Counted from the stretch's first letter, positions 29,387-42,212 are shown. The stretch: DNA of 64,000 nucleotides from JANXQG01 sp963824275 (GCA_963824275.1 CAWGOT010000006.1:682001-746000); one strand, 5' to 3'. Made by a program: numbers and translations. Notes: generated by a model from the sequence alone, not told the origin.

Positions 29387-30614
29387 TCATACGGCTTTTA
29401 CGGCTGCGTCGCTGTCTTGCCCAGGCCGAACGTCGATGATCGCCTGATACGCGGGCTTGGGTTTCAACTGGGCGTCGAACGGAAGCGGCTGCGTGTTCGA
29501 GATCCAGGACCGCCGGTCGCTGAGTCCCCAAAAGGTCACCCGTTCGATCGATTTCGCATGACGCATGAAGATCTCGAACAACTTCGCGTAGACCTTCGCC
29601 TGCTGCTGAAACGCCTCCGGCGAGAACGTCTGCTGGCCGCGTCCGCCGCCGGCGGGCATGGCGCCGGTGCCGGTTCCGCTAACCTTCACGTCCAACTCGC
29701 TGATGCTGACCTTCAGCCCCAGAGATTCGTAGTCGGCAATCGCCTTTTCCACGTCGGCCAGATTGGTGTCGCAAATCCCAATGCCCCTGGATGCCCACGC
29801 CGGTGATCGGCGCACCGTCTTTGATCAGACGCTTCAGTAACGCCATGGAGGCGGCATGCTTGCCGGTTCCCTGCACGGCGCCCTGCTCGATGTTGTAATC
29901 ATTGTAATTCAGTTCCGCCTGGGGATCGGCCTCATGCGCCCACTTAAAGGCCAGCGTCAAGAATTCCGGCCCGATCAGCCGGTTCCAGTTGCTATTCCGC
30001 AGGTTCTCCGCGCCCGCCGCGGCCGCCGCGCCGCCACGGCCGCCGCGGCCGCCACCGTCGTTGATCGCCTCATTGACAACGTCCCACCCCATGAGGCGTC
30101 CCTTGTAGCGCCCAACGACTGTCGAGATATGGCTCTTCAAACGGTCCATCGCCAGCTCGCGCGTCACCGGCTGGCCGTCGGCACCCGGCTCGAAGAACCA
30201 AGGGGCAGTCTGCCCATGCCAGGCCAGGGTATGGCCCCAGACCTTGATGTGATTGTCCTCGCACCACTTGACCATCCTGTCTGGTGTCGTCCAGTTGTAC
30301 CGGTTCTCCGAAGGATGGGTCGGTTGGGGCTTCATGCAATTCTCCGGCGTGATCACGTTGTAGTTGGCCTTGATGTTTGCCAGCTCGGCCTCCGAGAGGT
30401 TCCCCAGATCGTTCGCCGTGCCAATCAGGAATTTTCCGGCAAAGGCGTCTTTAAGCCCCGCGGGGTCCTTGGCTGCGGTCGACGGCTGCGACGCAGCCTG
30501 CCCGGAATCTGCTTGTGGCGCCGCCGACTTGGCGTCTCCGCTATTCTGGCCAAATACGGTTGTCGCCACGACCGCATAGGCGACCACGCCGAATACAACA
30601 AATCTGTTCAACAT
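29387..30614 (-). CDS. Secreted GH10 endo-1,4-beta-xylanase (one frameshift)
   Basis: ATG 30614 (MLNRFVVFGVVAYAVVATTV) with AAGGA upstream; signal peptide then an Ala/Ser/Pro linker. The catalytic domain runs from KFLIGTANDLGNLSEAELAN. Family landmarks are ITPENCMKPQ, VWGHTLAWHGQTAPWF, the acid/base Glu in GWDVVNEAIND, and the nucleophile Glu in VSISELDVKV. The frame changes near 29790, between GIQGHWDL and NLADVEKAIADY. A Gly/Arg/Ala-rich insert (30010-30062) sits directly after the acid/base motif. It cleaves internal xylan bonds outside the cytoplasm. About 400 residues, usual for a single-domain GH10. Confidence 0.92.
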
Positions 30615-30820
30615 GCTTTTTCCTTCAGAGAGAGATTTTCCAAATGGACAAACAACCCACGACCACCGTGGGAGACTTCTATGGCAACGAGTCTTGGGAT
30701 TGTATGCTCCTGGCTCGTTAGGCTGGATTATCGCCATTTTATTGCGGCGACGCTGGTTTTACAACTCGCATTCCGTGAAAAAATACGCTGGGTTTCTAAC
30801 TTTCGAGATCCGTCGCGGAA

Positions 30821-33800
30821 TCAACCGCCATATTGGGCGAAGAGGGCATCCAAGGTCTGAATCGTCGGGAGCCTCGCAGGGCGTTGATCCGAATGATTGA
30901 AACTGTTTTCAGTCTGCCACAGCCAAGCCAAGTCTGCGGCAGCCCTCTCGGCAGCGGAGAGTCGAACCGACATCTCGCGTTCGCCAGTCGAGGGGAGAGC
31001 ACCCGTCAGGCGATGCGTTGCCGCAGTGTGGAAAGCCGAGAAATCGAAGTCGGCCGGCGCCAACCTCAACGGGCCGGCAACGACCGGACTCGCAAGGCCA
31101 GCCGCGCCCGCCGTCGCAGGTGTTTCGCTGGATGCGGGGGATGTCAAGGTCGCATCTGCCGAAGCAGGGGCGACCACGGGAGCCGCGGACGCAACGATCG
31201 CAGACGAGGTCGCGTCCAGGGATGAACCGAAGAGGAGACCCGCACCGCGCCGACCATGAGGCTCGACCCTCCGCCGAGCGCCGACGAGTTCGCCACGACG
31301 AGCGTGCCATCGGATACCGTCGTGTCGCCGTAGCTGTTCGCGCCGCTGAGGACCAAGCTCCCATTGCCGTCCAAGGTCAACGAAGAGCCCTCACCGCTAA
31401 TCGGACCGGAAATCGTCAATTGGCTGCCAGCGGCCGGAAGCACCACGACGCTGCTGTCAAGCACGACGGGGACACTGATCGTCTGCCTGCCCTCGGCGAT
31501 GGCGATGTTCGCGCTCGCCGTGCCGTTGTCAAGGCACAAGGTGCCGCCCGGATCGCCCGGAGCAATCGTGTAACCGTTGGCGGAATCGAACGCGAGCCCT
31601 GCAAGACTCGGATTGGCGCTGTCCAGGGTGACCGTGCCACCTGCCGGTGAATCGAACGCGGCCTTGTCCCCGACAATGCCCCGGACACCGGGCGCAGCGG
31701 CCAGGATGACGCCCGTTGCCGAATCTTGCCAATTCCCGCTGCCGCCCCAGGAACCGCCGGTGGCGGAGGCCCACTGGGCTTGTCCGGAGTACGTCACGCT
31801 TGCCGCAGCAGTCAGTCCTTGGCTGGTCCCATAGACCGTGGCCGAGCCGCTGGCGTAGGGAGGGGTATAAAGTCCATTGCCGGCGATACTGCCGCCGCCG
31901 ATTACGGACCAGTTCAACGCCGGTTGCACCGTCAAGGCATTGCCGAATTGATCGCTGGCTACGCCCGTGAACTGCGCAGATCCTGCGGCAAGCGTTGCCG
32001 ACGCGGGGCTCAGCACGATGCTCGTCAGCGTCTGGTTCACGGCCACGTCCACGCTGCTGGTTGTCGACAGACCGAACGGGTCGGCAATCGTGACCTGGAA
32101 CGTATAATCACCCGCCTGGCTGAAAACGGCCGTGATGTTCTGCGCGGCGTTGGTGCCGTTGTCAGCGCCTGATAGGGGCGGTGCGGCCCCGGCGGGAACT
32201 CCCGTGGCGAGCCAGGTGTAGGTCAGGCTTTGCTCGCCCGCGGCGATGTCCGCACCCAGCGCCGCAAGATCGGCCGACGTGCCGGTGATGGGGTCGGGTG
32301 TGGCACTGGCTGCCTCGGCCAGCGCGGGGCCCGTGGTGTCGACCGTGACGCCGGCGCTGGGACTGGAAGCCGGGGCCGTGTTGCCCGCCAGGTCCGTGGC
32401 CGTCCCGGCGGCAATCGAAATCCCCAATGTGCCATTGCCCGTAATGCCGCCGATGGCTACCGTGTAGCTCAGTCCCGAGCCGGAGACGCTCACTGTGCCG
32501 CTGGCGGTTCCCTCCTGGATCAGGGTAATATCCCCCGTCGTCAAATCGCCGGAAGCAAAGTTCGCGTCGGCATAGGTTACGGTGTAGTCGATGGGTCCGC
32601 CCGTCGTATACGATTCCGAGGGCCCGCTGATCGAGATCGTGGGGGCAATGTTGTCGACCGTGAAGGTCGCGCTCGGCCCTGCGGCTGCGGCCAGGTTGCC
32701 GGCCTTATCCGAAGCCGTGCCGGCGGAGATCGAAATCCCCAGCGTGCCGTTGCCCGTAATGCTGCTGATGGTGACCGTGCGGGTCAGGCCCGAGCCCGAG
32801 ACGCCCAGCGTGCCGCTGGCGGATCCCGTCTCATTCAAAGCAATGTTTGCGGTGGACAGCGTGCTGGAATTGAAGTTCGCATCGGCGTAGGTCACCGTGT
32901 AGGTAACTGGGCCGCCCGCCGCATAAGCCGCCGAAGGCCCGCTGATCGAGATCGTGGGGGCAATGTTGTCGACCGTGAAGGTCGTGCTCGGCCCTGCGGC
33001 TGCGGCCAGGTTGCCGGCCTTATCCGAAGCCGTGCCGGCGGAGATCGAAATCCCCAGCGTGCCGTTGCCCGTAATGCTGCTGATGGTGACCGTGCGGGTC
33101 AGGCCCGAGCCCGAGACGCTCAGCGTGCCGCTGGCCGATCCGGTCTCATTCAAAACAATGTTTGCGGTGGACAGCGTGCTGGAATTGAAGTTCGCATCGG
33201 CGTAGGTCACCGTGTAAGTGACGGGCCCGCCGGCTGCATAAGCCGCCGAGGGCCCACCGATCGAGATCGTGGGGGCAACGTTGTCGACCGTCACGACCGC
33301 GCTGGCTCCGGCGGCAGGGGCCAGGAGGCCATCCTTATCCGAAGCCGTGCCGGCGGCGATCGAAATCCCCAGCGTGCCATTGCCCGTAATGCCGCTGATC
33401 GTGACCGTATAGGTCAGGCCCGAGCCCGAGACGCTGACCGTGCCGACGGCGGCGCCCGTCGCGTTCAGCGTGATGTCGCCCGCGACCAGATTGCTCGAGT
33501 TCAAGTTCGGGTCCGTGTAGGTTATCGCGTAGGTGATGGGCCCGCCGGCGGTGTAGGATGCCGATGGGGCGCCAATCGAGATCGTGGGCGAAGTGTTCGA
33601 AATCGTCACGGTGCTGTTGCCGCCGATCCCCGCTACGGTCGCCGTCACCGGACCGGTTACCTGGCTAGTGCCGGCCGTCAAGAGTCCCGATGCGCTGATC
33701 GTGCCCACGTTGGTCGCCCCGCTGGCCGTCGACCACGTAAACGAGGGCTGCGGGGCCATGGCCGTGCCGAACTGGTCGAGGGCTGTAGCCGTAAACTGCT

Positions 33801-36800
33801 GTTGGCCATTGGGAAGGAGCGTTGCGCTACCGGGGCTGACCGAAATGCTCGTCAGCGTTTGCTCGACGATCACGTTGACATAGCTGGTTACGGCCTGACC
33901 GCCTTGCGAGTCGACAACCGTCACTTCCAGGTTGTACGTGCCGGCCGCGGCAAAGGTGGCCAGCGTGGATTGGGCGGCATTCGTGCCATTGGGAGAAAAA
34001 CTCACGCTTCCCGGCGGCGTACCAGTTGTGCTCCAAGTGTACTTGAGATTGCTCTCGCCGCTCAAGCCGCTGTCGTCGATCGCCGAGGCGCTGAGGCTGC
34101 TCGTCTTTGCCGCGACCACGTTGGGCGATGCGGCCGCGGCCGCCGTCATCACGGGCGCGTCCGCGGCCGTGGTGGCGCCCGTGATTTGAACGCCCGTGAA
34201 GGTGGCCGTGTTCAGCGCCCCGTTGTCGTGGCTCGTCACGCACAGGCCGCCGATCGCGGCGGTCGCCATGTTAATAGTCTGCGGGGAAGAGGGCAACTGG
34301 ATCCACTGGGACGAGGTCGGTGCAGCCGTGGTCGTGGCGTAGTAGGCGGAAAACGTGTTGCCGCTGCGGACGAGTTCGATCCAGGCCGGGGCCGGAATTG
34401 CGCTGGTGGTCACCGAGTAGCTGGTACCGCCGCCGCTGGAACTCCGCCATTGGAACGAAACGCCGTTACTTTCGCTGACCACCAGCGAGACTTCCATATC
34501 GCCGGCCGCGGTCGAATTACGGAACATCACGCCGGCCTTGGCCCAAGCACTGGTATTCTGCTGACCCGTAACCCGCGCGATGAGCGTCGCGTTGCCGTTG
34601 ACCGGCTTATACAGGAAATTGAACTGGTCGCTGGCGTTCTGGATGTCCGCTCCGCCGCCGGCGACGGTGTAGGTGTCGCCACCCGCAAGCGGGTACCCGG
34701 CGTTGTAACTCGACGAACCGGCAGGGCTGGGCCCGCCAATATCGGCATCGGTCGAAAAGATGCCGGTCAACGTCACCGTGACCGCAGCCGACCCGGAGAG
34801 CGAACCGAGTACGGCTTGCACAGTTGCCGTCCCGCCCGTCGACGGGGCGGAATACAGGCCGAAGGAGTCAACTGTCCCCACGCTGCCGGGAACCGACCAG
34901 GTGACCGATCCCGGGTTGGCGATCGCGTTGCCAAACTGGTCTTCGGCCGTCGCCGTACACTGGACTTGCCCGGCGGCTGGGACCGTCGCGCTGCTGGGGC
35001 TCACCGCGAGTGACGTAGCCGTCTGGTTGACCGTTACGCTGACCGTGCTGGTTGTCGAAAGCCCGGCTTCATCGACGATCGTAACCGTGAAACCGTAGGT
35101 CCCCGCCAGGCTGAAGGTGGCAGTGGTGTCATTGGTGGCGGTGGCGCCATTGGCGCTGAAGGTCGGCGGGGCGGCGCCGGCGGGCAGCGCCGTCGCCGCC
35201 CAAGTGTACGTAAAGTAGCTGTACGTGGAATCCGCCGGGAGGGCCGCAAGCACGCTCAGGCCCGTTGTCGTCCCGGTCACGGGCGAAGGGCTGGCCGCGG
35301 CCGCCGTGGCGACCGTGGGCAATTGAGAGAAAGTGGCATTTGTCGCGGACACATTGGTGAACGTGGCAGTTGCCAACTGGCTGCTGCTGTGCGAGCTGGC
35401 GATCAGGCCCACATAGATGGTGTTTCCCATGGTGATCGTGGCGGTAGTGCTGATCTGCGTCCACGACGTGCCGTTGGTCGAGTAGTAGGCGGTGAAGGTG
35501 CTGCCGTTGCGGGTCAGTTTCACCCACAGGGTGGAATAACTCCCGGAGTTGTAGTTACTGATGGCCGCGGCGGCGTAGGACGCCCGCTCTTCGAAGGCGG
35601 CAGCCTTCGTCTGGTCCAGAAAAACGTCTGCGTAGGCCGAACTGGGATCGAGCGAGTTGCGCATCATGATCCCGGCCTTGCCGTACGACGCGAAGTTCGT
35701 CATCGACGCCACCTCGGCCACGTAGGTCCCGTTGCCGGTCATGGTCGTGTAGGCGAACTGGAAGCCGTCGGCCGTGTTCCAGATGTCGGCCCCGGCCCCG
35801 CCGAGCGTATAGGTGGCGGTGGTAGCGTTGTAGCTCGCGGAACCTGCCAGCCCCACGGTGCCGGCATCGCCAACGTCGCCGTGGGCATAAGTCGCAGGCA
35901 AGGCCGAGGCCGTTTCCGAGAGCGTGGTTATGGACGCAGAGGGCTCCGTGCCCTCCAGCGCCGTCACGCGGTACTCGTAAGCCGTGCCGCTCACGACGGT
36001 CGTGTCGGCATAACTCATGCCGTTGCTGCCGGCGGTCGTGTTGGTATCAGCGGGGAGCGTGTTGGTGAGGGTCGTCCACGTATTGCCGCCGTCGCTGCTG
36101 CGGTCGACCTCGTAAGCGGTGTCAGTCGTCGCGTTGTTGTCCCAGAGCACCAGGGCCGTAAGTGTCGGCGACGGCGAGAACTCCACTTCCACGTGCGTGG
36201 GCGCGGCCGGCGGAGTCGGCAGGACCCCTACCACGTCTGCCACCGATGAATTCGCGCCGTAGATCGCGCGCACGCGGTATTCCAGGGCGGTCGTGCTCGG
36301 GGGCGCGGAGTCCGTGTAGCTCGTCGTCCCCGAACCAAGGCTGGCGGTCTCGGTGGTCCACGTCGCGCCGCCGTTGGTGGAAACGTCGACCGCGTAGTCT
36401 GTGACCGACAAACCGCTGCCCGTCCAGTTCAACGTCACGCTCGGTCCCGACGCATTGTAGCTCTCCGTGAGGTTCGTCGGCGCGGAGGGCAGCGTCATCA
36501 CCGCGCTGACGTTCGAATCGACCGTGCCGTTGTTGGCAATAACCTGGTAGTAGTACTGCGCGTTTGGCGTCAGCCCAGTATCGGTGTAGGTGTAGGTGCT
36601 CGAGGAAAGCGAACTTGTGAGCGTGGTCCAGGTCGTGCCGTCGGTGGAGCGCTCGACCGTGTAGCCCGTGGCCGAGGTGAGATTGTTCGTCCAGGAGAGC
36701 GCGATCGAGTCGGCCGATGTAGCTGTGGCCAGCAGTCCCACCGGCGTCGTGCTCGAGGTCACGGCCGTGGTCGTGGCGGTGCCGGAAAGCGTCACGATGC

Positions 36801-38259
36801 TGTCGGCGGGGACGGTGTACGTGTAGCTGCCGCCATTGCCCGTGGCGGGGATCGACTGTTGCTGGACCAGATTGAGCGTGGCCGACGTCACCCAGGGAGT
36901 CAGCACGGGCGCGTAGGCGCCGCTGAGATTGATCGTCTCCGTGTAGGCCGCGGTCGAATTGTTGATCAGCACGGTGGCGAAGTTGCCCGTCGCGGGGTTC
37001 TTGAAGGTGCTGATGAGCAAGTTGCCGCCGTCGTCGCTCGCGCCCTGGCCAACTTGCACCCAGCCGGGGCGAATGAACTTCGAGAAATTGGCCGTGGCCC
37101 AGAAGACTGGGTCCTGTACCCAATTGTTCTGCAGCATGCCGGCTGCGCCCGTTCCGCCGATCCACCAATAGTTATAGGCGCTGGCCCCGTCCATCGCGAC
37201 GATGTCATAGATGCTCGTCGCCTCTGCCAGCCCTCCGGTAATGCCGGTAGTGTTGTTTGTGGTGGTGGACTCGGTCTCCCAGATCTGGTGCCCGTTCAAG
37301 TTGGGGATCGCACCCGCGCCGGAGATCAGGCTTACGTTGCTGCCGTCGTAGTTGCCATAATTGTGGTCAGCGTAGATGAGGTTGCTGTCGTTGTTCACCG
37401 TCGAGTCGCCCATCACGGCGCTGACCAGGTTGCTCGATCCGCTCAAGGCGAACGAGTCCCAGTGGGTCTCCTCGGGCAGGATAATCTTCGTCGTAAGACC
37501 AGCGGCAGTAAACGCAGGCTCCAGGTACTGGGAGAGAACGGTGTCAAACTCCGCAGCCGTCCAGAGGCACGAGTCGTAGGCCGTGCTCCAATCCGGCTCA
37601 TTCTGCATCGAGACCGCGTAGAGATTGACCCCGAGGTTCTTCATGTTCTGCACGTAGTCGACCAACCAGTTCGCATAGTTCTGATAGTCGGCCGAGAGCA
37701 GATAGCCGGCAGTATCGACGCCGTTAACCTGGTCGTCGATATTGCCGTTGCTCTTGAACGCCGCAGGCGGGCTCCAGGGCGTGCTCCAGACCTGCACGCC
37801 ATACAACTGGTTATAGTTAATTTTGTTGTCATTGAGGCCAAAGACCGTTTCCGCCGTACTGTTTTCCGAGCTCGTCACATTGTCGATGTTTGCCAGGCTG
37901 TCAGAAGCGTTGCCGTCTTCGTTGATCTTGGTGCGGAGCAGCGTCAGACCCGCTCCATTGCTCGGCGACCAGAGCAATTGGGCTTGCGAGGACGTGACGC
38001 TTGGAAAATCCCAGGCGCTGGAGGCCCCGAAACCGGCGATCGTCTGCTCGGTAGTGCCCCAGTTGATCGTGACGCTCAGCAGCCGCCGCGGTTCGAGTTG
38101 CTCAAACCCCGCCCCGCGGGAGCGCTTTTCAGCATTGCCCGCGGGTTTGCTTGCCGACCTGGAGTACCAGGCGCCCGGGCCCTGCCGTCGAGCGAATGCT
38201 TGCCACCAGCCAATCGCTCGGTTTGCCGAGTGCTCGACCCTGTGCTTGGAGTTCTTCAT
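30821..38259 (-). CDS. Giant secreted GH30-type xylanase with FN3, Ig-like repeats and beta-strand repeat
   Basis: About 2480 residues. The start ATG 38259 (MKNSKHRVEHSANRAIGWWQ) is chosen over upstream in-frame codons because FEQLEPRRLLS, the planctomycete LEPR-XLL surface motif, follows about 55 residues later. The GH30 barrel has the acid/base Glu in VSMQNEPDWS and the nucleophile Glu in IWETEST. Then come a beta-sandwich, three or four FN3-like domains, two DUF1349-like lectin folds (e.g. GKAGIMMRNS and AKAGVMFRNS), alternating PKD/Big_2-like segments, four roughly 105-residue repeats (32338-33597), and one autotransporter-type strand repeat (GSLVLSGANSYGDTTVSDGT). One frameshift near 31170 leads to the tail ending LDALFAQYGG. 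There is no PEP-CTERM. It is expected to be a surface-displayed xylan-binding enzyme. Confidence 0.85.
32338..33597 (-). repeat. Four tandem 315-bp units in the GH30 giant gene
   Basis: Landmark GTCGACCGTGA recurs at about 32338, 32653, 32968 and 33283, a period of exactly 315 bases (105 residues). Units two and three are nearly identical at DNA level. Each encodes APTISIGGPSAAYAAGGPVT followed by a NGTLGISIAAGTASDKAG-like close, an Ig/cadherin-like fold. Such near identity points to recent duplication or gene conversion. Confidence 0.85.
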
Positions 38260-38299
38260 TGTCTGCAACTTCCGTGGTTCACACGCGAGGACGCCATGT

Positions 38300-40023
38300 T
38301 CAAGCCTTGTCTGGTCCACCCGCCGACCGTGAATATACGGTACCTTGCGGCAGCCGGTCGAACAGTGATCCCAGAACCGCTTCGTAGTTTTTCCATCTTC
38401 CCACCGACGTTCCATAGACCGGCTGGCGGACCTGGACATTACTGGCAGTCTTGACAGGCCGCTTCGTACGATGGAATTCCAGGCAGCGTGGCTCCCATTC
38501 CAAGCCGCACCAGGCCACCAATTTTCGGGCCACGCCTTCCACATCGGCCACAGTCTCCTCGTAGTCCACTTCCAAGAAGGGCACGGGCAGGACCTTCCGC
38601 CAATGCTCCATGATCCGTTGGTACTGGTGAGATCGCGCGGCAATGTGGCGTTCGTCGTTGGCCCAGCGAATCTCGTGGAAATGCGTCATCCAGCAGGAGA
38701 CGGCCGTGTCGCGCAAATCGCGGCGGCAATGTATCAACTTCGCCCGCGGAAAGATCGCCGCCAAGAGACCTAAATCCAGGTAATTGCTCGGCATCTTGTC
38801 CACGATGCGAAGCGCTGTGGGACTCAATTCGCGAAGTCTCTCCAAGTGCCGCGCAGCGAGACGGCCGGCGGTCTCGCGATCCAACCGGCAGAGGCCCTCG
38901 ACGGGGTCCGCGTCTGGTCCCCCAAGCGCGGCGACGGTGTCGGCCAGCAGCGAGACCTCTCCCGCGCCGAAGACCTGGCAGTGGCTGGCCAGGATTTGTT
39001 CGATGAGCGTCGTGCCGGACCGCGGCAGCCCCACGACGAACACGGGGAGCTCGCTTTCCAATCCGAAACCGCTGACGCGCTGGAAGAACTCGGGCGTGCA
39101 GACCATGGTCATCCGCGTGACGAAAGACTCGTGCGCTTGCGGGTCGTACTCCTGCCCGCACCTGCGCCAATCCGCCAATTGCAGCGCGTTGCCCAGGCGC
39201 AATGCTCGGCGGCCTCGGCATATTCGCCCCGCGCGTCCAGGACCTGGGCCAGGCCGAATCGCAACGATACTCGTTGGGAGTCGGCCAGCGCCCCCGGCTG
39301 GCCGGAGGCCGGACCCTGCTCCAGCAGCCGACGCTGCGCGGCCAGGTCCTGCTCCGGAAGCCTGCCGCCCAGGACCTTGGCCAATGCCCGATGCGCGGGG
39401 ACGAAGCGGGGATTGCGCTGCAAGGCGGCGCGGAACGACGCTTCTGCTGCCTGAAAATCACCCATCTCCTCCTGAACGATGCCCAGATTGTAGTGCGCCC
39501 CGGCATAATCGGGCTTCATTTCCAACGCCCGTTGCCAGCAGGCGACCGCGTCGTCGAGCTTTCCCTGTTCCTTGAGGGCAGTGCCCAGGTTGTTATGCGC
39601 ATCGACGTAGTCCGGCTTCAACTCCAATGCCCGGCGGCAGCAGACGACCGCTTCCTCCAGCTTCCTCTGGTCCCGCAAGGCGACGCCCAGGTTGTTGTGC
39701 GCCTCGGCATAATCCGGTTTCAGTTGCAGCGCCTGTTGGTAGCTGGCGATCGCTTGGGGAATTCTGCCCAAGGCGGAATACGCCAGCCCCAGGTTGTTGT
39801 GGAAGGCCGCCACGTTCCCATTCAACCTGATGGCCCGTCCTATGTATTCAACGGCAACTTCGTGTTTTCCCGCTTGCGAAGCAATCACGCCCAGAAGATG
39901 GAGCGCATCGGCATGATTCGGCTCGGCCGCGAGAACCTGCCGGTAGATCTGCTCGGCAGCCTGCAGCCGGCCGGCCTGATGGTGCCGGACCGCGCTTACC
40001 AAGGATTCGGGAATTGTTGCCAC
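38300..40023 (-). CDS. TPR-sulfotransferase (one frameshift)
   Basis: N-terminal TPR array of about seven units (e.g. AEAHNNLGVALRDQRKLEEA, VDAHNNLGTALKEQGKLDDA), then a Sulfotransfer_3 domain. The 5'-phosphosulfate loop is VGLPRSGTTLIEQILASH and the 3'-phosphate segment is CRRDLRDTAVSCW. The frame changes near 39195, between CAWATRC and LGNALQLADWRRC. The start is probably GTG 40023 (VATIPESLVSAV), 11 bases after the GH52 stop, with a weak ribosome site. It transfers sulfate from PAPS to a glycan or protein; the acceptor is unknown. It is followed 40 bases later by the GH30 gene, so it is embedded in the xylan operon. Planctomycetes have many such fusions. Confidence 0.82.
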
Positions 40024-40034
40024 GGCTACAATCT

Positions 40035-42195
40035 TTACGACATTGCCCACAATGCGGACGTGATAATCCGCGGGTAATAGCGGCTGCCCTTGGCCTGCCC
40101 GCTGACGAATTGGTCGGAACACGCCCAATACCCGCTGCCGTCCGTCTGCCAAGTGACATGCGCTGCGTCGGCCCGGGCCATTAGCGCCGCCAACCCGGGG
40201 TCATCTTCCAGATGGAAGACCTCGCGGGCGATGTGCTGGAAGATGGCGATTTTGCTCATCCACGAATTGCTCGACGTGGAAGAGAGCCGGATGCCGCCGT
40301 CGGGGAACAGGTTGCGCCGCTCCGCGTCGCACAGCAAGGCCAGCGTATGTCGTTTGAGGGCGGCGTACAGGCCGGGAGCCTCAACGGCGACATCCAATCC
40401 CCAGACATGCGGGTAAATCAGCCCCTCGCACGCCGGCAAGATGCGCGAGCGGTAGCCAGCGTTGTCCGCTTCGAAGACGGCCGGGATTACTCCGTCCCCG
40501 CCGACGTGGCGCAAGACCGTCTGCTCGGTCCGCCCGGCCGCAGCCCGGGCCTCCGCGCGTCGGTCGCGCCACGCATCGCCCAAGCGACCGAAAAGCTCCG
40601 CCAGGCCGACCGCCGCCGCCCAGAACTTCACGGCCATGTAGAGGTTATTTCGCGTCTGCGCCAGCGAGTGGTCGAGCGAGTCGTAGGTCGTGATTTCGGC
40701 GCCGCGACTGCCGCAGCGCGTGCTGTCGTGCTCGGGCACGCCGGACTCGGGACCGCGGTTCCGCAGGCTCGACAGGCAGGCAAGCAGGACGTGGCTGTTC
40801 TGCCGCGCCCAGTCCAGGTCGCCGCTCTTGACCACGTAGGTCGCGGCGATCAGCGTCCAGTTGCAGAGTTGCTCGGCGGTCATGTAGCTGAAGCAGACGG
40901 CGTCCAGTTCCGGCAACTCGTAGCTGCTGTGCCCGTGCGGGCTGAAGTTGTTGTGCGCCCCCATGTCGTGCGTGAAACTGAGCCCGCCGGGCCGCGGCCC
41001 TGCCGCCCCACGGGCCTTGAGCCCGTCGACGTAGCTGTAGTGGCGGACGAAGTTGTCCAGCAGGTTGCGGACGACCCACGGGTTCCGCTCGAGTTCCCAG
41101 AAAACGTGGTCCACGCTCAGATCGAGCGTATTCATCATGCAGTACTCGCCCTCGTTGACGACCCAGAACGGCTGGCCGCCAACGTCGAGCAATTGCGTGC
41201 TGCCGTAGTAGCTGTGCGTGGCGTGGGCGATCAGGAACTGCCGGTCGTCGCTCAGGCCCGAGTCGAGCAGGCGGCGGTCGAGCGTCTCGCAGGCCGGCCG
41301 CGGATCGCCCCGGTCCAGGGCGGCGGCGAGGACGTCGTCCAGGCCGCTGAAATAGTGCGCGTAGAGGTATCGCCCTTCGAGACCGCGGGTGACGATGCCT
41401 TCCAGGTAGCAGCCGATCGCCAGCCGCAGCACGCGCCGCTCTCCCGGTGGCACCTCGACCGCCAGGCCCGGACACGAGCCCAGGCGGTGCGGCACGGCCT
41501 CCGCCAGCCCTTGCTCGGGCGACCAGCGGCAGAACAAGGCGGGGGGCTCAACGTCGACGGTTTCACGGCCGTCGGCGCCGACCACCTGGCCCAGCACGCC
41601 GTACTGGCGGCGGATCGCGAACCCGCCGCCCAGGGCCGCCCGACTCGACCGGCAGCCAGCCGGGCTCGTTGAAGTTGATCGCGAAGAAGGCAGTCTTCGC
41701 CGCGGAGCCCTGCCGGTTGTCCACCTCCAGCTCGGCCACCACCGCCGGCAATAAAGCGTCACGCATCCGGGCGGGCGTTGTGCCGGCCGGGTCGGGAATC
41801 TCGCCGAAGGGCGTGTAGACCGTGAAGGTGAAGGCGTCCGTGACCCAGCGGTCGGTCGCCCAGCCGTAATAGCGGCGGATCTGCCCGCGGTCGCAGGCCA
41901 CGACCTTCGGTGCCACGTTCAGCTGGCTCGGTCCGGCCTGCTCGGCGAGGAAGTCGGCCGCTCCCGCGCCGCCGCCCGAGGCGGTTTGGAAGAACGGCAG
42001 GCACTCGAGCGGCGCCTCGTCGAAACGGCCGCCTTGCTTGACGCCGACGAACAGATCCTGGTTGCCCGGCTTGCCGATCTGAGCGGCCACGCCGCCGCGC
42101 GTGCCGAAATGGCCGCAGGAGAAACTCATGAACGCGCCCATCGGCGAGTGTTGTGCGTTGAAGCTGATGTTGCCCGAAAACGCCTTGAGGGACAT
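40035..42195 (-). CDS. GH52 beta-xylosidase (one frameshift)
   Basis: ATG 42195 with AAGGAG 7 bases upstream; MSLKAFSGNISFNAQHSPMG AFMSF is the GH52 opening. The frame changes near 41640 between NEPGWLPVES and RAALGGGFAIRRQYG. The conserved nucleophile region VNEGEYCMMNTLDLSVDH and the acid/base region TTYDSLDHSL are present. It ends ITSALWAMS at 40035. No signal peptide, so it is likely cytoplasmic. About 720 residues, matching the family. It releases xylose from short xylo-oligosaccharides, fitting a position 17 bases after the sugar symporter gene. GH52 is a small family known mainly from Bacillota, so a planctomycete copy is notable. Confidence 0.9.
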
Positions 42196-42212
42196 GCTCG
42201 TACTCCTTACTC

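Noticed and set aside
32230..35013. Long open + strand frame (about 927 codons) opposite the GH30 giant gene
   Set aside because: Arg/Gly/Ala-rich antisense shadow of the 315-bp repeats in high-GC DNA. The minus strand carries recognisable domains throughout.
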